The notes beneath the pieces are model-generated. The model did not search any database, was not told the origin of the DNA, and worked only from the letters and a program-made list of their open reading frames with translations. The translations under genes and the position numbers were made by a program. A DNA stretch of 54,975 bases from positions 1 to 54,975 of the forward strand of contig CAJWPJ010000005.1 of NCBI GenBank assembly GCA_913045115.1. Reading direction: 5' to 3'. Below are positions 30,946 through 41,558 of this stretch, piece by piece (within the stretch, counting starts at the first letter, position 1; the number at the start of each line of letters is the position of its first letter). Source of the DNA: an uncultured Gammaproteobacteria bacterium. GTDB taxonomy: Bacteria; Pseudomonadota; Gammaproteobacteria; GCA-002705445; GCA-002716945.

Positions 30946-31469
30946 TATTTTTTCTTAGCCTCTTTTTTGACTATTTGCTCATCTGCATACTTTATACCTT
31001 TACCTTTATAGGGTTCTGGTGGTCTGACTGATCTAATATCTGCGGCAGCCTGTCCGACTTTTTGTTTATCAACACCAGATATTATAATTTCAGTCTGTGA
31101 AGGGGTTTCAATAGTAAGACCCTCAGGTATTTCAAAATTAACAGGATGTGAATACCCGACAACCAGTTCAAGTTTAAGTTTATCTGCTTTCGCTCTATAT
31201 CCGACTCCCACCAATAAAAGCTTTTTTTCCCAACCTTTTGAGACACCGGTCACCATGTTATAAATTAATGCGCGAGTTGTCCCACTCATTGCAGTCGAAT
31301 CTGAGTTGGTGCTAACTTTGAGGAGGTTTTCGCTCTGCTCAATCGTTACTTCACTAGGTTTAACAAACTCTAATTTTCCTTTTGGGCCTTCGATATGAAC
31401 AGTATTGTCAACAAGACTATATTTAACTTCTGATGACAACTCAACTGGTTTACTAGCTACTTTTGACAT
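30945..31469 (-). CDS. rplF: 50S ribosomal protein L6
   Basis: GPKGKLEF..., RSVRPPEPYKGKGIKYADE. Confidence 0.97.
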   Translation of the reverse strand: MSKVASKPVELSSEVKYSLVDNTVHIEGPKGKLEFVKPSEVTIEQSENLLKVSTNSDSTAMSGTTRALIYNMVTGVSKGWEKKLLLVGVGYRAKADKLKLELVVGYSHPVNFEIPEGLTIETPSQTEIIISGVDKQKVGQAAADIRSVRPPEPYKGKGIKYADEQIVKKEAKKK

Positions 31470-31472
31470 AGT

Positions 31473-31865
31473 TCAAGAGATATAACAAATGATCTCTCCT
31501 CCGCATTTTTTTTCTTTTGCTGATTTTCCTGTCATTAATCCTTGGGAAGTAGATATTATGCATATCCCCAGTCCATTTTTAACAAGAGGTATTTCATCAG
31601 ATGATTTATATATTCTTAACCCAGGCCTGCTAACTCGTTTAATGTAGTCAATTACTGGTTTACCTTCAAAATACTTTAAATCGACAACTAATGTTTTAAT
31701 TTTACTTTCATCGCTACTATATCCCTCAATATAACCCTCATCTAGCATAACTTTGCAAATGGACTCCTTCATTTTAGAATATGGAGCAGATATAGATTTC
31801 TTGCTGGACATTTGTCCATTTCTTATCCTAGTAAGTAAATCAGATATTGTGTCATTCATGCTCAT
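31473..31865 (-). CDS. rpsH: 30S ribosomal protein S8
   Basis: MNDTISDLLTRIRNGQMSSK...LGICIISTSQGLMTGKSAKEKKCGGEIICYIS. Confidence 0.97.
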   Translation of the reverse strand: MSMNDTISDLLTRIRNGQMSSKKSISAPYSKMKESICKVMLDEGYIEGYSSDESKIKTLVVDLKYFEGKPVIDYIKRVSRPGLRIYKSSDEIPLVKNGLGICIISTSQGLMTGKSAKEKKCGGEIICYIS

Positions 31866-31869
31866 AATA

Positions 31870-32175
31870 TTACCAACTCGCTTTAGTTAACCCAGGAATA
31901 AGACCAGACATAGCCATTTCCCGTAATTTCGTTCTTCCTAGTGTAAATTTTCTATATACGCCTCTCGGCCTTCCAGTGAGTGCACACCTATTTCTTTTTC
32001 TCACAGATAGGGCATTTAGTGGTATTTTTTGCAATTTTAATCTCAAATCCATTGCCTCTTCGTCTGATGTCTTGCTATCTTTGAGCTTCTCTTTAATCAT
32101 TTTTATTTTAGAGATATATTTTTTATTGAGTTTTTCTCTCTTTTTTTCTCTCTCAATCATTGATAATTTTGCCAT
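31870..32175 (-). CDS. rpsN: 30S ribosomal protein S14 (start corrected to MAKLSM)
   Basis: ORF called to 32238, but [16 protein letters not shown] at 32175 is the conserved start; [26 protein letters not shown]. Confidence 0.96.
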   Translation of the reverse strand: MAKLSMIEREKKREKLNKKYISKIKMIKEKLKDSKTSDEEAMDLRLKLQKIPLNALSVRKRNRCALTGRPRGVYRKFTLGRTKLREMAMSGLIPGLTKASW

Positions 32176-32176
32176 A

Positions 32177-32713
32177 TTATTTAAATGGAAAGTTAAACTG
32201 TTTGAATAACTCCATCGCCTCCTCATTATTTTTTGCACTAGTTGTTACACAAATATCTAATCCTTTTATTTTATCAATTTTATCGAAGTCAATTTCAGGG
32301 AAAATTATATGCTCTTTTATACCAAGTGTATAATTTCCTCTTCCATCAAAAGACTTGTTGCTGTAGCCTCGGAAATCTCTTGTTCTTGGCAGAGATATTT
32401 TTATTAGCTTTTCAAAAAAATCATACATCATTTGCCCTCTAAGCGTGACCTTACAACCAATAGGCATACCTTCTCTCAGTTTAAAATTTGCAATAGATTT
32501 CTTAGCGTAGGTCAATACTGCTTTCTGACCTGCGATTTGAGTCAATTCCTCTTGAGCTTTTTCTAAAATCTTTTTATCAGCTATAGCTGAACCCAGCCCC
32601 ATATTCAGAGTTATCTTAATTAAACGCGGAGCCTCCATGTTTGATTTAAATTTAAATCTTTCCATTAATGCAGGCACAACATTCTCATGATAATATTCTT
32701 TATAGGTATTCAT
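32177..32713 (-). CDS. rplE: 50S ribosomal protein L5
   Basis: [35 protein letters not shown]. Confidence 0.98.
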   Translation of the reverse strand: MNTYKEYYHENVVPALMERFKFKSNMEAPRLIKITLNMGLGSAIADKKILEKAQEELTQIAGQKAVLTYAKKSIANFKLREGMPIGCKVTLRGQMMYDFFEKLIKISLPRTRDFRGYSNKSFDGRGNYTLGIKEHIIFPEIDFDKIDKIKGLDICVTTSAKNNEEAMELFKQFNFPFK

Positions 32714-33030
32714 CAGATGTCTATGACCTCTCTATTAGATTTGTAAATTCTCACTTTCTTTCCAGACTCTAGCTTTTTAAAACCAACTCTATCTTGTTTT
32801 TTTGTAACAGGGTTGAATATCATAATGTTAGATATCTCAATTGGCATTTCTTTCTCAATTATTCCACCCTCAATGCCAGCATTTGGGTTTGGTTTCGTAT
32901 GCTTTTTTGCCATATTTATTGCTGATACAAGACACTTGTTATCATCAAGTAATCTGATAACTTCTCCTTTTTTTCCTTTGTCTTTTCCAGCAACAACTAT
33001 TACAGAATCACCTTTTTTAATTTTATTCAT
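32713..33030 (-). CDS. rplX: 50S ribosomal protein L24
   Basis: [24 protein letters not shown]. Confidence 0.97.
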   Translation of the reverse strand: MNKIKKGDSVIVVAGKDKGKKGEVIRLLDDNKCLVSAINMAKKHTKPNPNAGIEGGIIEKEMPIEISNIMIFNPVTKKQDRVGFKKLESGKKVRIYKSNREVIDI

Positions 33031-33399
33031 TTATAAAACCTCCGGTGCTAAGGATATTATTTTCATAAATGTTAAATCTCTCAGCTCTCTAGTCACTGGC
33101 CCAAATATTCTAGTTCCTATTGGCTCGAGTTTGTTATCAAGAAGCACTACCGCATTGCTATCGAATCTAATTAATGAACCATCAGGCCTTCTCACTCCCT
33201 TTTTAGTTCTAACGATTACTGCATTATATACCTCACCTTTTTTAACTTTTGCCTTAGGTAACGCGTCCTTAATTGCAACTTTAATCACATCACCTACTGA
33301 CGCAAATCTTCTGTGAGAGCCCCCTAATACTTTAATACACATAACTTTTCGAGCTCCACTGTTATCTGCTGATTTTAATATTGTTTGCATTTGAATCAT
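33031..33399 (-). CDS. rplN: 50S ribosomal protein L14 (start corrected to MIQMQT)
   Basis: [37 protein letters not shown]. Confidence 0.97.
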   Translation of the reverse strand: MIQMQTILKSADNSGARKVMCIKVLGGSHRRFASVGDVIKVAIKDALPKAKVKKGEVYNAVIVRTKKGVRRPDGSLIRFDSNAVVLLDNKLEPIGTRIFGPVTRELRDLTFMKIISLAPEVL

Positions 33400-33407
33400 G
33401 GCGATAT

Positions 33408-33644
33408 TTATTCCTCTACTAGTACCCACGTTTTAGTTTTTGATATTGGCCTACTCTGCTTTATTTTGATGACATCACCTACAACACATTTATTGTTCTC
33501 ATCATGGATATGGTATTTAGTTGATCTTTTAATAAATTTACCATTTACAGGATGTTTCACTAATCTCTCTACGCTCACAACCGCAGACTTATTCATAGCT
33601 GTCTTTAATACTTTTGCGCTTATAATTTTTGCCTTATTTTCCAT
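33408..33644 (-). CDS. rpsQ: 30S ribosomal protein S17
   Basis: [30 protein letters not shown]. Confidence 0.96.
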   Translation of the reverse strand: MENKAKIISAKVLKTAMNKSAVVSVERLVKHPVNGKFIKRSTKYHIHDENNKCVVGDVIKIKQSRPISKTKTWVLVEE

Positions 33645-33831
33645 GTTTTATCTCATTTAAGATTGTTTTCACCCTAGCGGTAGTAATTTTATTCTCCCGG
33701 AATAAGTTCGGCTTTGGGTTTAATCCAGAGCCACGCTTGATTCTAAGACTAAATCTCTCTTTTGCAAGTTCTTCGAGCGTCTCTTCAAGTTCGGTCTCGC
33801 TTTTTTTTCTTAATTCCTCTAGCTTGATCAT
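33634..33831 (-). CDS. rpmC: 50S ribosomal protein L29
   Basis: [36 protein letters not shown]; operon position. Confidence 0.95.
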   Translation of the reverse strand: MIKLEELRKKSETELEETLEELAKERFSLRIKRGSGLNPKPNLFRENKITTARVKTILNEIKHGK

Positions 33832-34241
33832 AATGCGGTCCTAGTTACGAATGTTGTTAGTACAGGCAGCTTTGCTGCAGCGAGCCTAAACGCCTCTCTG
33901 GCTATCTCTTCGGAGACTCCCTCCATTTCGTATAAAACTTTCCCTGGCTGAACTTTAGACACCCAATACTCTACGTTTCCTTTTCCTTTACCCATTCTGA
34001 CTTCGATAGGCTTTTTTGTTATAGGCACATCTGGGAATATTCTAATCCAAACTTTACCACCACGTTTGATATATCGCGTCATGGCTCTTCGCGCAGCTTC
34101 TATTTGTCTTGCGGTCACTCTTCCCCTGGTAGTTGCCTTTAAACCAAACTCACCAAAGCTTACCTTTGCTCCTGATGTCGCAAAACCTCGAAGTCTACCT
34201 TTTTGCTGCTTTCTATATTTTGTCTTTTTAGGTTGTAACAT
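33828..34241 (-). CDS. rplP: 50S ribosomal protein L16
   Basis: [36 protein letters not shown]. Confidence 0.98.
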   Translation of the reverse strand: MLQPKKTKYRKQQKGRLRGFATSGAKVSFGEFGLKATTRGRVTARQIEAARRAMTRYIKRGGKVWIRIFPDVPITKKPIEVRMGKGKGNVEYWVSKVQPGKVLYEMEGVSEEIAREAFRLAAAKLPVLTTFVTRTAL

Positions 34242-34912
34242 TATTTTTTCTTCGCTGTTGTTTTTTGTGATTCTTCTTTAACGACATCTTCGGAATATAT
34301 CCAGACCTTTACACCTATAATTCCATATGTAGTGAGAGCTTCTGCGAAGCCGTAGTCTATAGCAGCATCAAGAGTATGCAGCGGAACTCTGCCTTCTCTG
34401 TACCATTCGCTTCTTGCAATTTCGGCTCCATTGAGTCTACCAGCAACATTTACTTTAATACCAAGTGCGCCCAATCTCATAGTATTCGTTACAGCTCTCT
34501 TCATCGCTCGTCTGTACATTATTCTTCTTTCAAGTTGTTGAGTAATTCCCTCAGCAACAAGTTGTGCATCAAGTTCAGGTTTTTTGATTTCTTTAACATT
34601 CACCTTAACTGTGGTTTTGTCTGTATTTAAAATAGTGGCAATTTTACTTCTGAACTTTTCTATATCTTCACCTTTTTTACCTATTACTATTCCTGGACGT
34701 GAGGTGTAAATGTTAACAACAGCCTCTTTTGTAGGTCTTTCTATCACAATTTTACTTACGGATGCATTTTCTAACTGTTTCTTTAGATACTCACGGATAC
34801 GGTAATCCTCCAAAAGGTAGGTGGAGTAATCTTTGTTACCTGCATACCATTTCGAAGAGTATTCTGTAGAGATACCCAATCTAAAGCCTGTTGGATGTAC
34901 TTTTTGTCCCAT
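34241..34912 (-). CDS. rpsC: 30S ribosomal protein S3
   Basis: [24 protein letters not shown]. Confidence 0.98.
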   Translation of the reverse strand: MGQKVHPTGFRLGISTEYSSKWYAGNKDYSTYLLEDYRIREYLKKQLENASVSKIVIERPTKEAVVNIYTSRPGIVIGKKGEDIEKFRSKIATILNTDKTTVKVNVKEIKKPELDAQLVAEGITQQLERRIMYRRAMKRAVTNTMRLGALGIKVNVAGRLNGAEIARSEWYREGRVPLHTLDAAIDYGFAEALTTYGIIGVKVWIYSEDVVKEESQKTTAKKK

Positions 34913-35259
34913 TATTTGTCCTCTCCTTGATTGTCACTAACTACAATCGTGATGTGACTAGTTCTTTTTAAAATCTGGTTAACTCGACCTCTTGCCCTTG
35001 GCCTGTGTCTTTTACCGTATGGACCCTCATCAATCAAAACATTTTTTACAATTAATTCATCGAGATCACTTGAGTTGTTGTGTTCAGCATTAGCAACAGC
35101 TGATTCAAGAACCTTTAAAATTAACTGCGAAGCTTTCTTGTTACTGTAGTTCAAAAATTCAAAAGCCTTATTTACAGGTAACCCTCTTACTTCATTAGCA
35201 ACAAGCCTACACTTTTGTGCTGATATTTTTTGATACTTTAAAATTGCTTGTGTGTTCAT
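34912..35259 (-). CDS. rplV: 50S ribosomal protein L22
   Basis: [24 protein letters not shown]...[27 protein letters not shown]. Confidence 0.97.
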   Translation of the reverse strand: MNTQAILKYQKISAQKCRLVANEVRGLPVNKAFEFLNYSNKKASQLILKVLESAVANAEHNNSSDLDELIVKNVLIDEGPYGKRHRPRARGRVNQILKRTSHITIVVSDNQGEDK

Positions 35260-35262
35260 AAT

Positions 35263-35538
35263 TTATCCTTTAGCTTTTCTATCACCTGAGTGTCCTTTGA
35301 AAACCCTGGTAGGTGAAAATTCTCCAAGCTTATGTCCAATCATATTCTCAGTAACATACACAGGGACATGCTGCTTACCATTATGCACGGCAATAGTTAG
35401 ACCAATCATATCTGGAGATATCACAGATCTTCTTGACCATGTCTTTATAGGCTTCTTATCATTTTCCTTCAGTGCCTTATCTACTTTCGCTTGAAGGTGA
35501 TGGTCAATAAAGGGTCCTTTTTTTAATGATCTAGCCAT
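35263..35538 (-). CDS. rpsS: 30S ribosomal protein S19
   Basis: [22 protein letters not shown]...[26 protein letters not shown]. Confidence 0.98.
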   Translation of the reverse strand: MARSLKKGPFIDHHLQAKVDKALKENDKKPIKTWSRRSVISPDMIGLTIAVHNGKQHVPVYVTENMIGHKLGEFSPTRVFKGHSGDRKAKG

Positions 35539-35540
35539 TT

Positions 35541-36377
35541 TTATTTCCTGTTCTTATTAGTTCTTCTTCTGACAATAAGTTTATCAGTTCTTTTATTTGA
35601 TCTTGTTTTATATCCTTTAGTTGGAGTTCCCCATGGTGACACAGGGTCCCTACCACCTGACGTCTTTCCTTCTCCACCGCCGTGAGGATGGTCGATAGGA
35701 TTCATTGCAACACCTCTTACAGTTGGTCTTACTCCAAGCCATCTCTTAGCGCCTGCTTTACCATGTTTCTGAAGATTATATTCACTATTTCCAACTTCAC
35801 CAATAGTTGCTCTACAAGTTTTAAAAATTTTTCTAGTTTCGCCTGACTTCAGTCTAAGAGTAGCGTAATCTCCATCTAAAGCGACTATTTGCGCTACAGT
35901 ACCTGCGCTTCTGGCAATCTGAGCACCTTTACCGGGCTTCATTTCAATACAGTGAACTTGAGTCCCAACTGGTATGTTTAGTAATGGAAGTGTATTACCG
36001 ATATTAATAGATGATTTTTCACCGGACATTAATTTATCACCTGATTTTAAATTTTTAGGTGCAATAATGTATCTTCTCTCCCCGTCAGCATATAGAAGTA
36101 ACGCTATGTTAGCGTTCCTATTAGGATCATACTCGAGTCTTTCAACTGTTGCAGGAATGTCATCCTTGTTTCTTTTAAAATCAATAATTCTGTATCTTTT
36201 TTTATGTCCGCCCCCAATATGTCTGGTAGTTATCCTGCCTTGATTGTTACGACCTCCAGTTTTATTTAACTTAGTTAGTAACGGCTCGTGTGGCTGTCCT
36301 TTATATAGATCTGGGTTTGAAACTTTTACCCTAAAGCGTCTTCCAGGAGATGTTGGTCTTGATTTTACAATTTTCAT
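35541..36377 (-). CDS. rplB: 50S ribosomal protein L2
   Basis: [28 protein letters not shown]...[26 protein letters not shown]. Confidence 0.98.
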   Translation of the reverse strand: MKIVKSRPTSPGRRFRVKVSNPDLYKGQPHEPLLTKLNKTGGRNNQGRITTRHIGGGHKKRYRIIDFKRNKDDIPATVERLEYDPNRNANIALLLYADGERRYIIAPKNLKSGDKLMSGEKSSINIGNTLPLLNIPVGTQVHCIEMKPGKGAQIARSAGTVAQIVALDGDYATLRLKSGETRKIFKTCRATIGEVGNSEYNLQKHGKAGAKRWLGVRPTVRGVAMNPIDHPHGGGEGKTSGGRDPVSPWGTPTKGYKTRSNKRTDKLIVRRRTNKNRK

Positions 36378-36679
36378 TTGACTGCCTCTTCCTCACCGTA
36401 ATTAATATCAAATCCATCTTCTAATCGAACATAAGCTTTTTTCCAATCTTTTCTTTTTCCAAAAGTACGTCCAATTCTTGTCAGCTTTCCTTGCATATTT
36501 ATAACTTTTACGCTTTTTACTTTTACGCTAAACATCAATTCTACAGCTTTTTTAATCTCAGGTTTTGTTGCATTTTTCAAAACAGAGAAAACATGCTGGT
36601 TTTCAAGATCAGCGCGTGTCGTAGCTTTTTCTGAAACTCGTGGGGCTAGAATGATATTAGCTAATCTTTCTGTATTCAT
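36374..36679 (-). CDS. rplW: 50S ribosomal protein L23
   Basis: [15 protein letters not shown]...[19 protein letters not shown]. Confidence 0.96.
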   Translation of the reverse strand: MNTERLANIILAPRVSEKATTRADLENQHVFSVLKNATKPEIKKAVELMFSVKVKSVKVINMQGKLTRIGRTFGKRKDWKKAYVRLEDGFDINYGEEEAVK

Positions 36680-37254
36680 ACTATCGTTGCCTTTTCAAGG
36701 TGTTCAAGAATATTTAGATCAATCACGACATTATCATGCTTCATCAGGACATACGGATTGATTTCTCTATAATCAAGAACAGATATATCCTTTATATTTC
36801 TTAAAGAGAAGAAAGCATTGGGATTATCAAGAGTTGTAATAAATAATGCATTAACTACTTTTAATTCGTCCAGAAGCGCTTTTCCTAATTTTGTTTTCTT
36901 ATCAGGAAAAGACAGCTTATCCGTTGAGTGAAGCCTTCCTCTTTTTAGAAGTTCATTAAAGATGCAATTCAGGGCTCCTCTGTACATTTTTTTATTAATT
37001 TTCTTAGAAAAGTGTTTGGGTCTTGCAGCAAATGTTACACCACCAGTTCTCCAAATAGGGCTTCTTGTTGTTCCGGCTCTAGCTCTTCCTGAGCCTTTTT
37101 GAGGTCGGGGCTTAGCACCACCACCACTTACAGCAGATCTATTTTTTTGAGCTTTAGTTCCACTCCTCTGATTTGACATGAAATCTGTAATAACTTGATG
37201 AACTAGCGCCTCATTGAATTCTTTTGTAAATATTTTAGAAAGCTCTTTACTCAT
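36676..37254 (-). CDS. rplD: 50S ribosomal protein L4 (start corrected to MSKELSK)
   Basis: LVHQVITDFMSNQRSGTKAQKNRSAVSGGGAKPRPQKGSGRARAGTTRSPIWRTGGVTFAARP. Confidence 0.97.
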   Translation of the reverse strand: MSKELSKIFTKEFNEALVHQVITDFMSNQRSGTKAQKNRSAVSGGGAKPRPQKGSGRARAGTTRSPIWRTGGVTFAARPKHFSKKINKKMYRGALNCIFNELLKRGRLHSTDKLSFPDKKTKLGKALLDELKVVNALFITTLDNPNAFFSLRNIKDISVLDYREINPYVLMKHDNVVIDLNILEHLEKATIV

Positions 37255-38056
37255 CTTTACTGCTCTCATTATTTTTATCACTATCAGGTTGAGTTTCTTT
37301 TGACGTTGATGGGTTATCCATGGCTTCATTTGCATTGTCTGAACTAGCATCTAAAGTCTCTGTAGAATCGTTAGATTTGGTTAGTGATTGTTCATTTTCT
37401 GTAAAAATTTCTTTTGGAGTGTATTTCTTTTCTGTTGGTTTGATTATAACGACACTGCCTTTATGTCCAGGAATGGAACCTTTCACAAGCATGATATTTT
37501 CATCAGTCATAATTTTAACAATAGTTAAATTTTGTATCGTTCTGTTTACATTACCGAGGTGCCCAGGCATTTTTTTACCTTTAAAAACACGACCTGGATC
37601 CTGACATTGCCCTGTAGAGCCTAGAGCTCGATGCGAAATTGAGTTGCCATGAGTTGCGTCTTGTGTTTTGAAATGATGTCTTTTGACTCCCCCTTGAAAA
37701 CCTTTACCTAATGTTTTTCCAGTGATATCAACATGCTCTCCAGCTTTGAATGTGTCGACGCTAATGTCGGAACCAACACTTAAACCCTCGTCAATTTCTT
37801 TTACCCTAAATTCAACAAGACCCTTTGCGGGTTTAATATTAGCTTTTTTATAGTGGCCAGTGAGAGACTTGTTCAGTCGACTCTCTTTTTGACTCCCGTA
37901 AGCAACTTGAATAGCTGAATATCCATCACGTTCAGATGATTTGATTTGAGAGATTCTATTTGAGTCAACGTTGATGACAGTTACAGGAATAGAAGTACCC
38001 GATTCGTCAAATACGCGGGTCATACCTGTTTTTATGCCTACTAGGCCTATGCTCAT
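37247..38056 (-). CDS. rplC: 50S ribosomal protein L3 with acidic C-terminal extension
   Basis: MSIGLVGIKTGMTRVFDESGTSIPVTVI...GNSISHRALGSTGQCQDPGRVFKGKKMPGHLG; about 58 residues beyond the usual end (...VVIIKPTEKK). Confidence 0.97.
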   Translation of the reverse strand: MSIGLVGIKTGMTRVFDESGTSIPVTVINVDSNRISQIKSSERDGYSAIQVAYGSQKESRLNKSLTGHYKKANIKPAKGLVEFRVKEIDEGLSVGSDISVDTFKAGEHVDITGKTLGKGFQGGVKRHHFKTQDATHGNSISHRALGSTGQCQDPGRVFKGKKMPGHLGNVNRTIQNLTIVKIMTDENIMLVKGSIPGHKGSVVIIKPTEKKYTPKEIFTENEQSLTKSNDSTETLDASSDNANEAMDNPSTSKETQPDSDKNNESSKDE

Positions 38057-38113
38057 TTTCTTGTCCTCAAAATGATAAAAAGTTAGTTAATTTAGTTATA
38101 TTTAAGGTGCTGA

Positions 38114-38141
38114 ATCTTAACATAAAATTTGAAAATGTTAC
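38114..38141 (-). promoter_or_regulatory. Candidate promoter in the rpsJ-rplC gap (GTAACA-N16-TAAGAT with extended -10 TGT)
   Basis: Minus-strand reading GTAACATTTTCAAATTTTATGTTAAGAT; 4/6 match at -35, TGn extended -10. Confidence 0.45.
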
Positions 38142-38190
38142 ACTTTTTTAAGGTTTTTTGGGCTATTGAGCCTTATTTTAGGAGAAAAGA

Positions 38191-38520
38191 TTAACTAAGC
38201 TCTATTTGTACATCAACACCTGCAGCAAGGTCTAATTTCATCAGAGCATCTACAGTTTTGTCAGTAGGCTCAATAATATCCATCAACCTTTTATGAGTAC
38301 GAATTTCGTATTGATCGCGAGCGTCTTTGTCTACGTGAGGAGATACTAGTACAGTAAACCTTTCCTTCTTAGTTGGAAGAGGTATTGGGCCAATAACTCT
38401 AGCTCCTGTTCTTTTAGCTGTCTCTAGAATTTCTTTTGATGAAGCATCAATAAGCTTATGATCAAATGTTTTTAGACGAATCCTGATGTTTTGTGTATTT
38501 TTTTTCTTTTTTGCTACCAT
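38191..38520 (-). CDS. rpsJ: 30S ribosomal protein S10
   Basis: [51 protein letters not shown]. Confidence 0.98.
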   Translation of the reverse strand: MVAKKKKNTQNIRIRLKTFDHKLIDASSKEILETAKRTGARVIGPIPLPTKKERFTVLVSPHVDKDARDQYEIRTHKRLMDIIEPTDKTVDALMKLDLAAGVDVQIELS

Positions 38521-40620
38521 TTATGAGGCCTTTTCAATTAATTGTTCTGCAATGTTTGAGGGAATCTCAGCATACTTTTCAAATTCCATAGTATATGTAG
38601 CTCTTCCTTGCGTCATTGATCTTAGGTCTGTTGCATATCCAAACATCTCAGAAAGCGGAACTTCTGCTTTAATTATGTTACCCACAACCGTCTCTTCCAT
38701 ACCTTGAATTATACCTCTACGCCTATTTAAGTCACCTGTGACATCACCTAAGTAATCTCCTGGCGTTACAGCCTCTACTTTCATGACAGGTTCTAATAAT
38801 ACTGGGTTAGCTTTTTTAGCTCCTTCTTTAAAAGCTTGTGATCCTGCGACCTTAAATGCTACTTCACTTGAGTCAACATCATGAAATGAGCCGTCATACA
38901 ATGTTACCTTTACATCAACAACAGGATATCCACCAATGACACCATTCTCCATTTGTTCAACGACACCTTTATCAACAGGCCCTATGAATTCTTTAGGGAT
39001 TGCTCCACCTACAATTTCATTAACAAATTCATATCCTTTGCCAGGTTCTTGAGGTTCTATTTTTAACCAAACATGACCATACTGACCTTTACCACCACTC
39101 TGCTTGACGTATTTTGCCTCTTGTTCAATTGGTTTCCTTATGGTTTCTCTATATGCAACTTGTGGCTTCCCTATTGTAGCCTCTACATTAAATTCTCTTT
39201 TCATTCGATCCACAATTATGTCTAGATGTAATTCTCCCATTCCTGAAATAATTGTTTGGTTAGACTCTTCATCTGTGGCGACTCTGAAAGACGGATCTTC
39301 TTGTGCTAGTTTTCCAAGCGCCAAACCCATTTTCTCTTGATCATCTTTTGTTTTTGGCTCTACAGCAATTGAGATGACTGGTTCTGGGAACTCCATTCTT
39401 TCAAGCGTGATTACAGAAGATGGGTCGCACAATGTATCGCCAGTTGTAACTTGTTTTAATCCAACAGCAGCAGCAATGTCACCTGCTCTTACTTCTTTAA
39501 TCTCTTCTCTTGAGTTTGAGTGCATCTGAAGTATCCTTCCTATACGCTCTTTTTTTTGAGTTACAGCATTGTAAACAGTATCTCCAGCTTTCAAGACTCC
39601 TGAGTACACTCTAAAGAATGCGAGTGTTCCGACAAAGGGGTCTGTCGCGATCTTAAATGCTAGTGATGCAAATGGTTCATCATCAGATGATTCTCTTACA
39701 CCCTCGGTGTTATCTTTGTCATCATTAATCCCTTTAATTGCTGGTACATCAAGAGGAGATGGCATGAAATCAATTACAGAATCTAACATTGCTTGTACAC
39801 CTTTATTCTTAAATGCTGTACCACATGAAACTAATACAATTTCATTAGATAGTGTTTGTAATCTCAAGCCTTGAATAATTTGCTGTCTGGTAAGCTCCCC
39901 ATTATTCAAGTATGCTTCCATCAATTCTTCATTAGCTTCAGCGGCCGTCTCAACTAGTTGTTCGTGCAGCTCATCGGACTTAGCCTTGAGTTCATCAGGT
40001 ATATCTACCTCATCAAATTTCATACCCTTAGATTCCTCGTCCCATATGATAGCTTTCATATCTATTAAATTGATAACACCTTTGAAGTTATCCTCTGCAC
40101 CAATAGGAACTTGGAGCGGTACTGGTTTTGAACCTAGACGAGACTTTATTTGATCAACGACGCGGAAAAAGTCGGCTCCAGCTCTATCCATTTTATTTAC
40201 AAAAGCCATTCGGGGCACACTATATTTGTTTGCTTGTCTCCACACAGTCTCAGATTGTGGTTCAACTCCGCCAACTGCGCAAAAAACAGCCACTGCTCCA
40301 TCTAGAACCCTCAGTGACCTCTCTACCTCGATGGTGAAATCAACATGGCCTGGAGTATCAATGATATTTATTCTGTGTTCATCATATTGCCCAGTGCTTC
40401 CACTCCAAAAACAGGTTGTCGCAGCAGATGTTATTGTAATTCCTCTTTCTTGCTCTTGTTCCATCCAGTCCATAGTGGCTGCCCCATCATGAACTTCACC
40501 TATTTTATGAGAAACACCGGTGTAGTAAAGTATGCGCTCGGTCGTAGTTGTTTTACCAGCATCAATATGTGCCATGATACCTATGTTTCTGTAATGTGTT
40601 AGCTCAGTAGTTCTAGCCAT
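38521..40620 (-). CDS. fusA: Elongation factor G
   Basis: [25 protein letters not shown]...[23 protein letters not shown]; 699 aa. Confidence 0.99.
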   Translation of the reverse strand: MARTTELTHYRNIGIMAHIDAGKTTTTERILYYTGVSHKIGEVHDGAATMDWMEQEQERGITITSAATTCFWSGSTGQYDEHRINIIDTPGHVDFTIEVERSLRVLDGAVAVFCAVGGVEPQSETVWRQANKYSVPRMAFVNKMDRAGADFFRVVDQIKSRLGSKPVPLQVPIGAEDNFKGVINLIDMKAIIWDEESKGMKFDEVDIPDELKAKSDELHEQLVETAAEANEELMEAYLNNGELTRQQIIQGLRLQTLSNEIVLVSCGTAFKNKGVQAMLDSVIDFMPSPLDVPAIKGINDDKDNTEGVRESSDDEPFASLAFKIATDPFVGTLAFFRVYSGVLKAGDTVYNAVTQKKERIGRILQMHSNSREEIKEVRAGDIAAAVGLKQVTTGDTLCDPSSVITLERMEFPEPVISIAVEPKTKDDQEKMGLALGKLAQEDPSFRVATDEESNQTIISGMGELHLDIIVDRMKREFNVEATIGKPQVAYRETIRKPIEQEAKYVKQSGGKGQYGHVWLKIEPQEPGKGYEFVNEIVGGAIPKEFIGPVDKGVVEQMENGVIGGYPVVDVKVTLYDGSFHDVDSSEVAFKVAGSQAFKEGAKKANPVLLEPVMKVEAVTPGDYLGDVTGDLNRRRGIIQGMEETVVGNIIKAEVPLSEMFGYATDLRSMTQGRATYTMEFEKYAEIPSNIAEQLIEKAS

Positions 40621-40623
40621 GTT

Positions 40624-41094
40624 TTACCACCTATAGTGCGCGAACGCTTTGTTTGCCTCAGCCATTTTATGAGTGTCCTCACGTTTCTTAACAGCCGAAC
40701 CCTTATTGTCTATTGCATCAGTTATTTCTGATGCCAATTTTTCTTTCATAGACTTTTCATTTCTTTTGCTTGCAGCCTCGATAATCCACTTCATTGCAAG
40801 TGATATCTTCCTTTTAGAATTCACTTCAATGGGAACCTGATAATTTGATCCGCCCACTCTTCTTGATTTGACCTCGACAGTAGGTCCAACATTTTGAAGT
40901 GCTTTTTCAAGAACTGTTAGAGGTTCTTCTTTAGTTTTTTTTGATGAAATAGACAAAGCGTCATAAACAATTTTTTCAGCTGTTCTTTTTTTACCATCTT
41001 GCATAATCATGTTAGTTAGGCGTGTAACATTCGTACTCTTATAAATAGGATCTGGGATGATTTTCTTTTTTGGGATGTCTCTCTTTCTAGGCAT
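40624..41094 (-). CDS. rpsG: 30S ribosomal protein S7
   Basis: [36 protein letters not shown]. Confidence 0.98.
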   Translation of the reverse strand: MPRKRDIPKKKIIPDPIYKSTNVTRLTNMIMQDGKKRTAEKIVYDALSISSKKTKEEPLTVLEKALQNVGPTVEVKSRRVGGSNYQVPIEVNSKRKISLAMKWIIEAASKRNEKSMKEKLASEITDAIDNKGSAVKKREDTHKMAEANKAFAHYRW

Positions 41095-41097
41095 ATT

Positions 41098-41472
41098 TTA
41101 ACTCTTTGGTCTCTTAGTTCCATATTTGGATCTGCCTTGTTTTCTATTTTCAACACCTTGCGTGTCTAAACTCCCTCTGACAATGTGATACCGTACTCCA
41201 GGTAGATCTTTAACTCTCCCTCCTCTTATTACAACAACAGAGTGTTCCTGAAGATTGTGGCCCTCGCCTCCAATATAAGACGTAACTTCTTGACCATTGG
41301 TTAACCTCACCCGAGCGACCTTTCTAAGTGCAGAGTTTGGCTTTTTTGGTGTAGTCGTGTAAACACGTGTGCATACTCCACGTCTTTGTGGGCAGGACTC
41401 AAGCGCAGGGACATCAGATTTTGTAATCTTTGATTTCCTTGGTTTTCTAACAAGTTGATTAATAGTAGCCAT
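41098..41472 (-). CDS. rpsL: 30S ribosomal protein S12
   Basis: [57 protein letters not shown]. Confidence 0.98.
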   Translation of the reverse strand: MATINQLVRKPRKSKITKSDVPALESCPQRRGVCTRVYTTTPKKPNSALRKVARVRLTNGQEVTSYIGGEGHNLQEHSVVVIRGGRVKDLPGVRYHIVRGSLDTQGVENRKQGRSKYGTKRPKS

Positions 41473-41495
41473 ATTTCTCCTGACAAGTATGCGAA

Positions 41496-41524
41496 ATTTT
41501 ATTGGTACAGCAAGTATGTGTCAA
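41496..41524 (-). promoter_or_regulatory. Sigma70-like promoter upstream of rpsL (TTGACA-N17-TAAAAT)
   Basis: Minus strand: TTGACA CATACTTGCTGTACCAA TAAAAT in the 86-bp rpoC-rpsL gap. Confidence 0.75.
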
Positions 41525-41558
41525 GAAATGATTAACATTATATGAAAAAAACATATTT

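Noticed and set aside
32176-32238. N-terminal extension of S14 ([21 protein letters not shown])
   Set aside because: Artefact of the ORF caller; it overlaps rplE coding sequence and the conserved MAKLSM start is downstream.
32813-33316. Plus-strand 167-aa ORF opposite rplX/rplN
   Set aside because: Fully antisense to two unambiguous ribosomal protein genes; low-complexity hydrophobic translation typical of mirror ORFs in AT-rich DNA.
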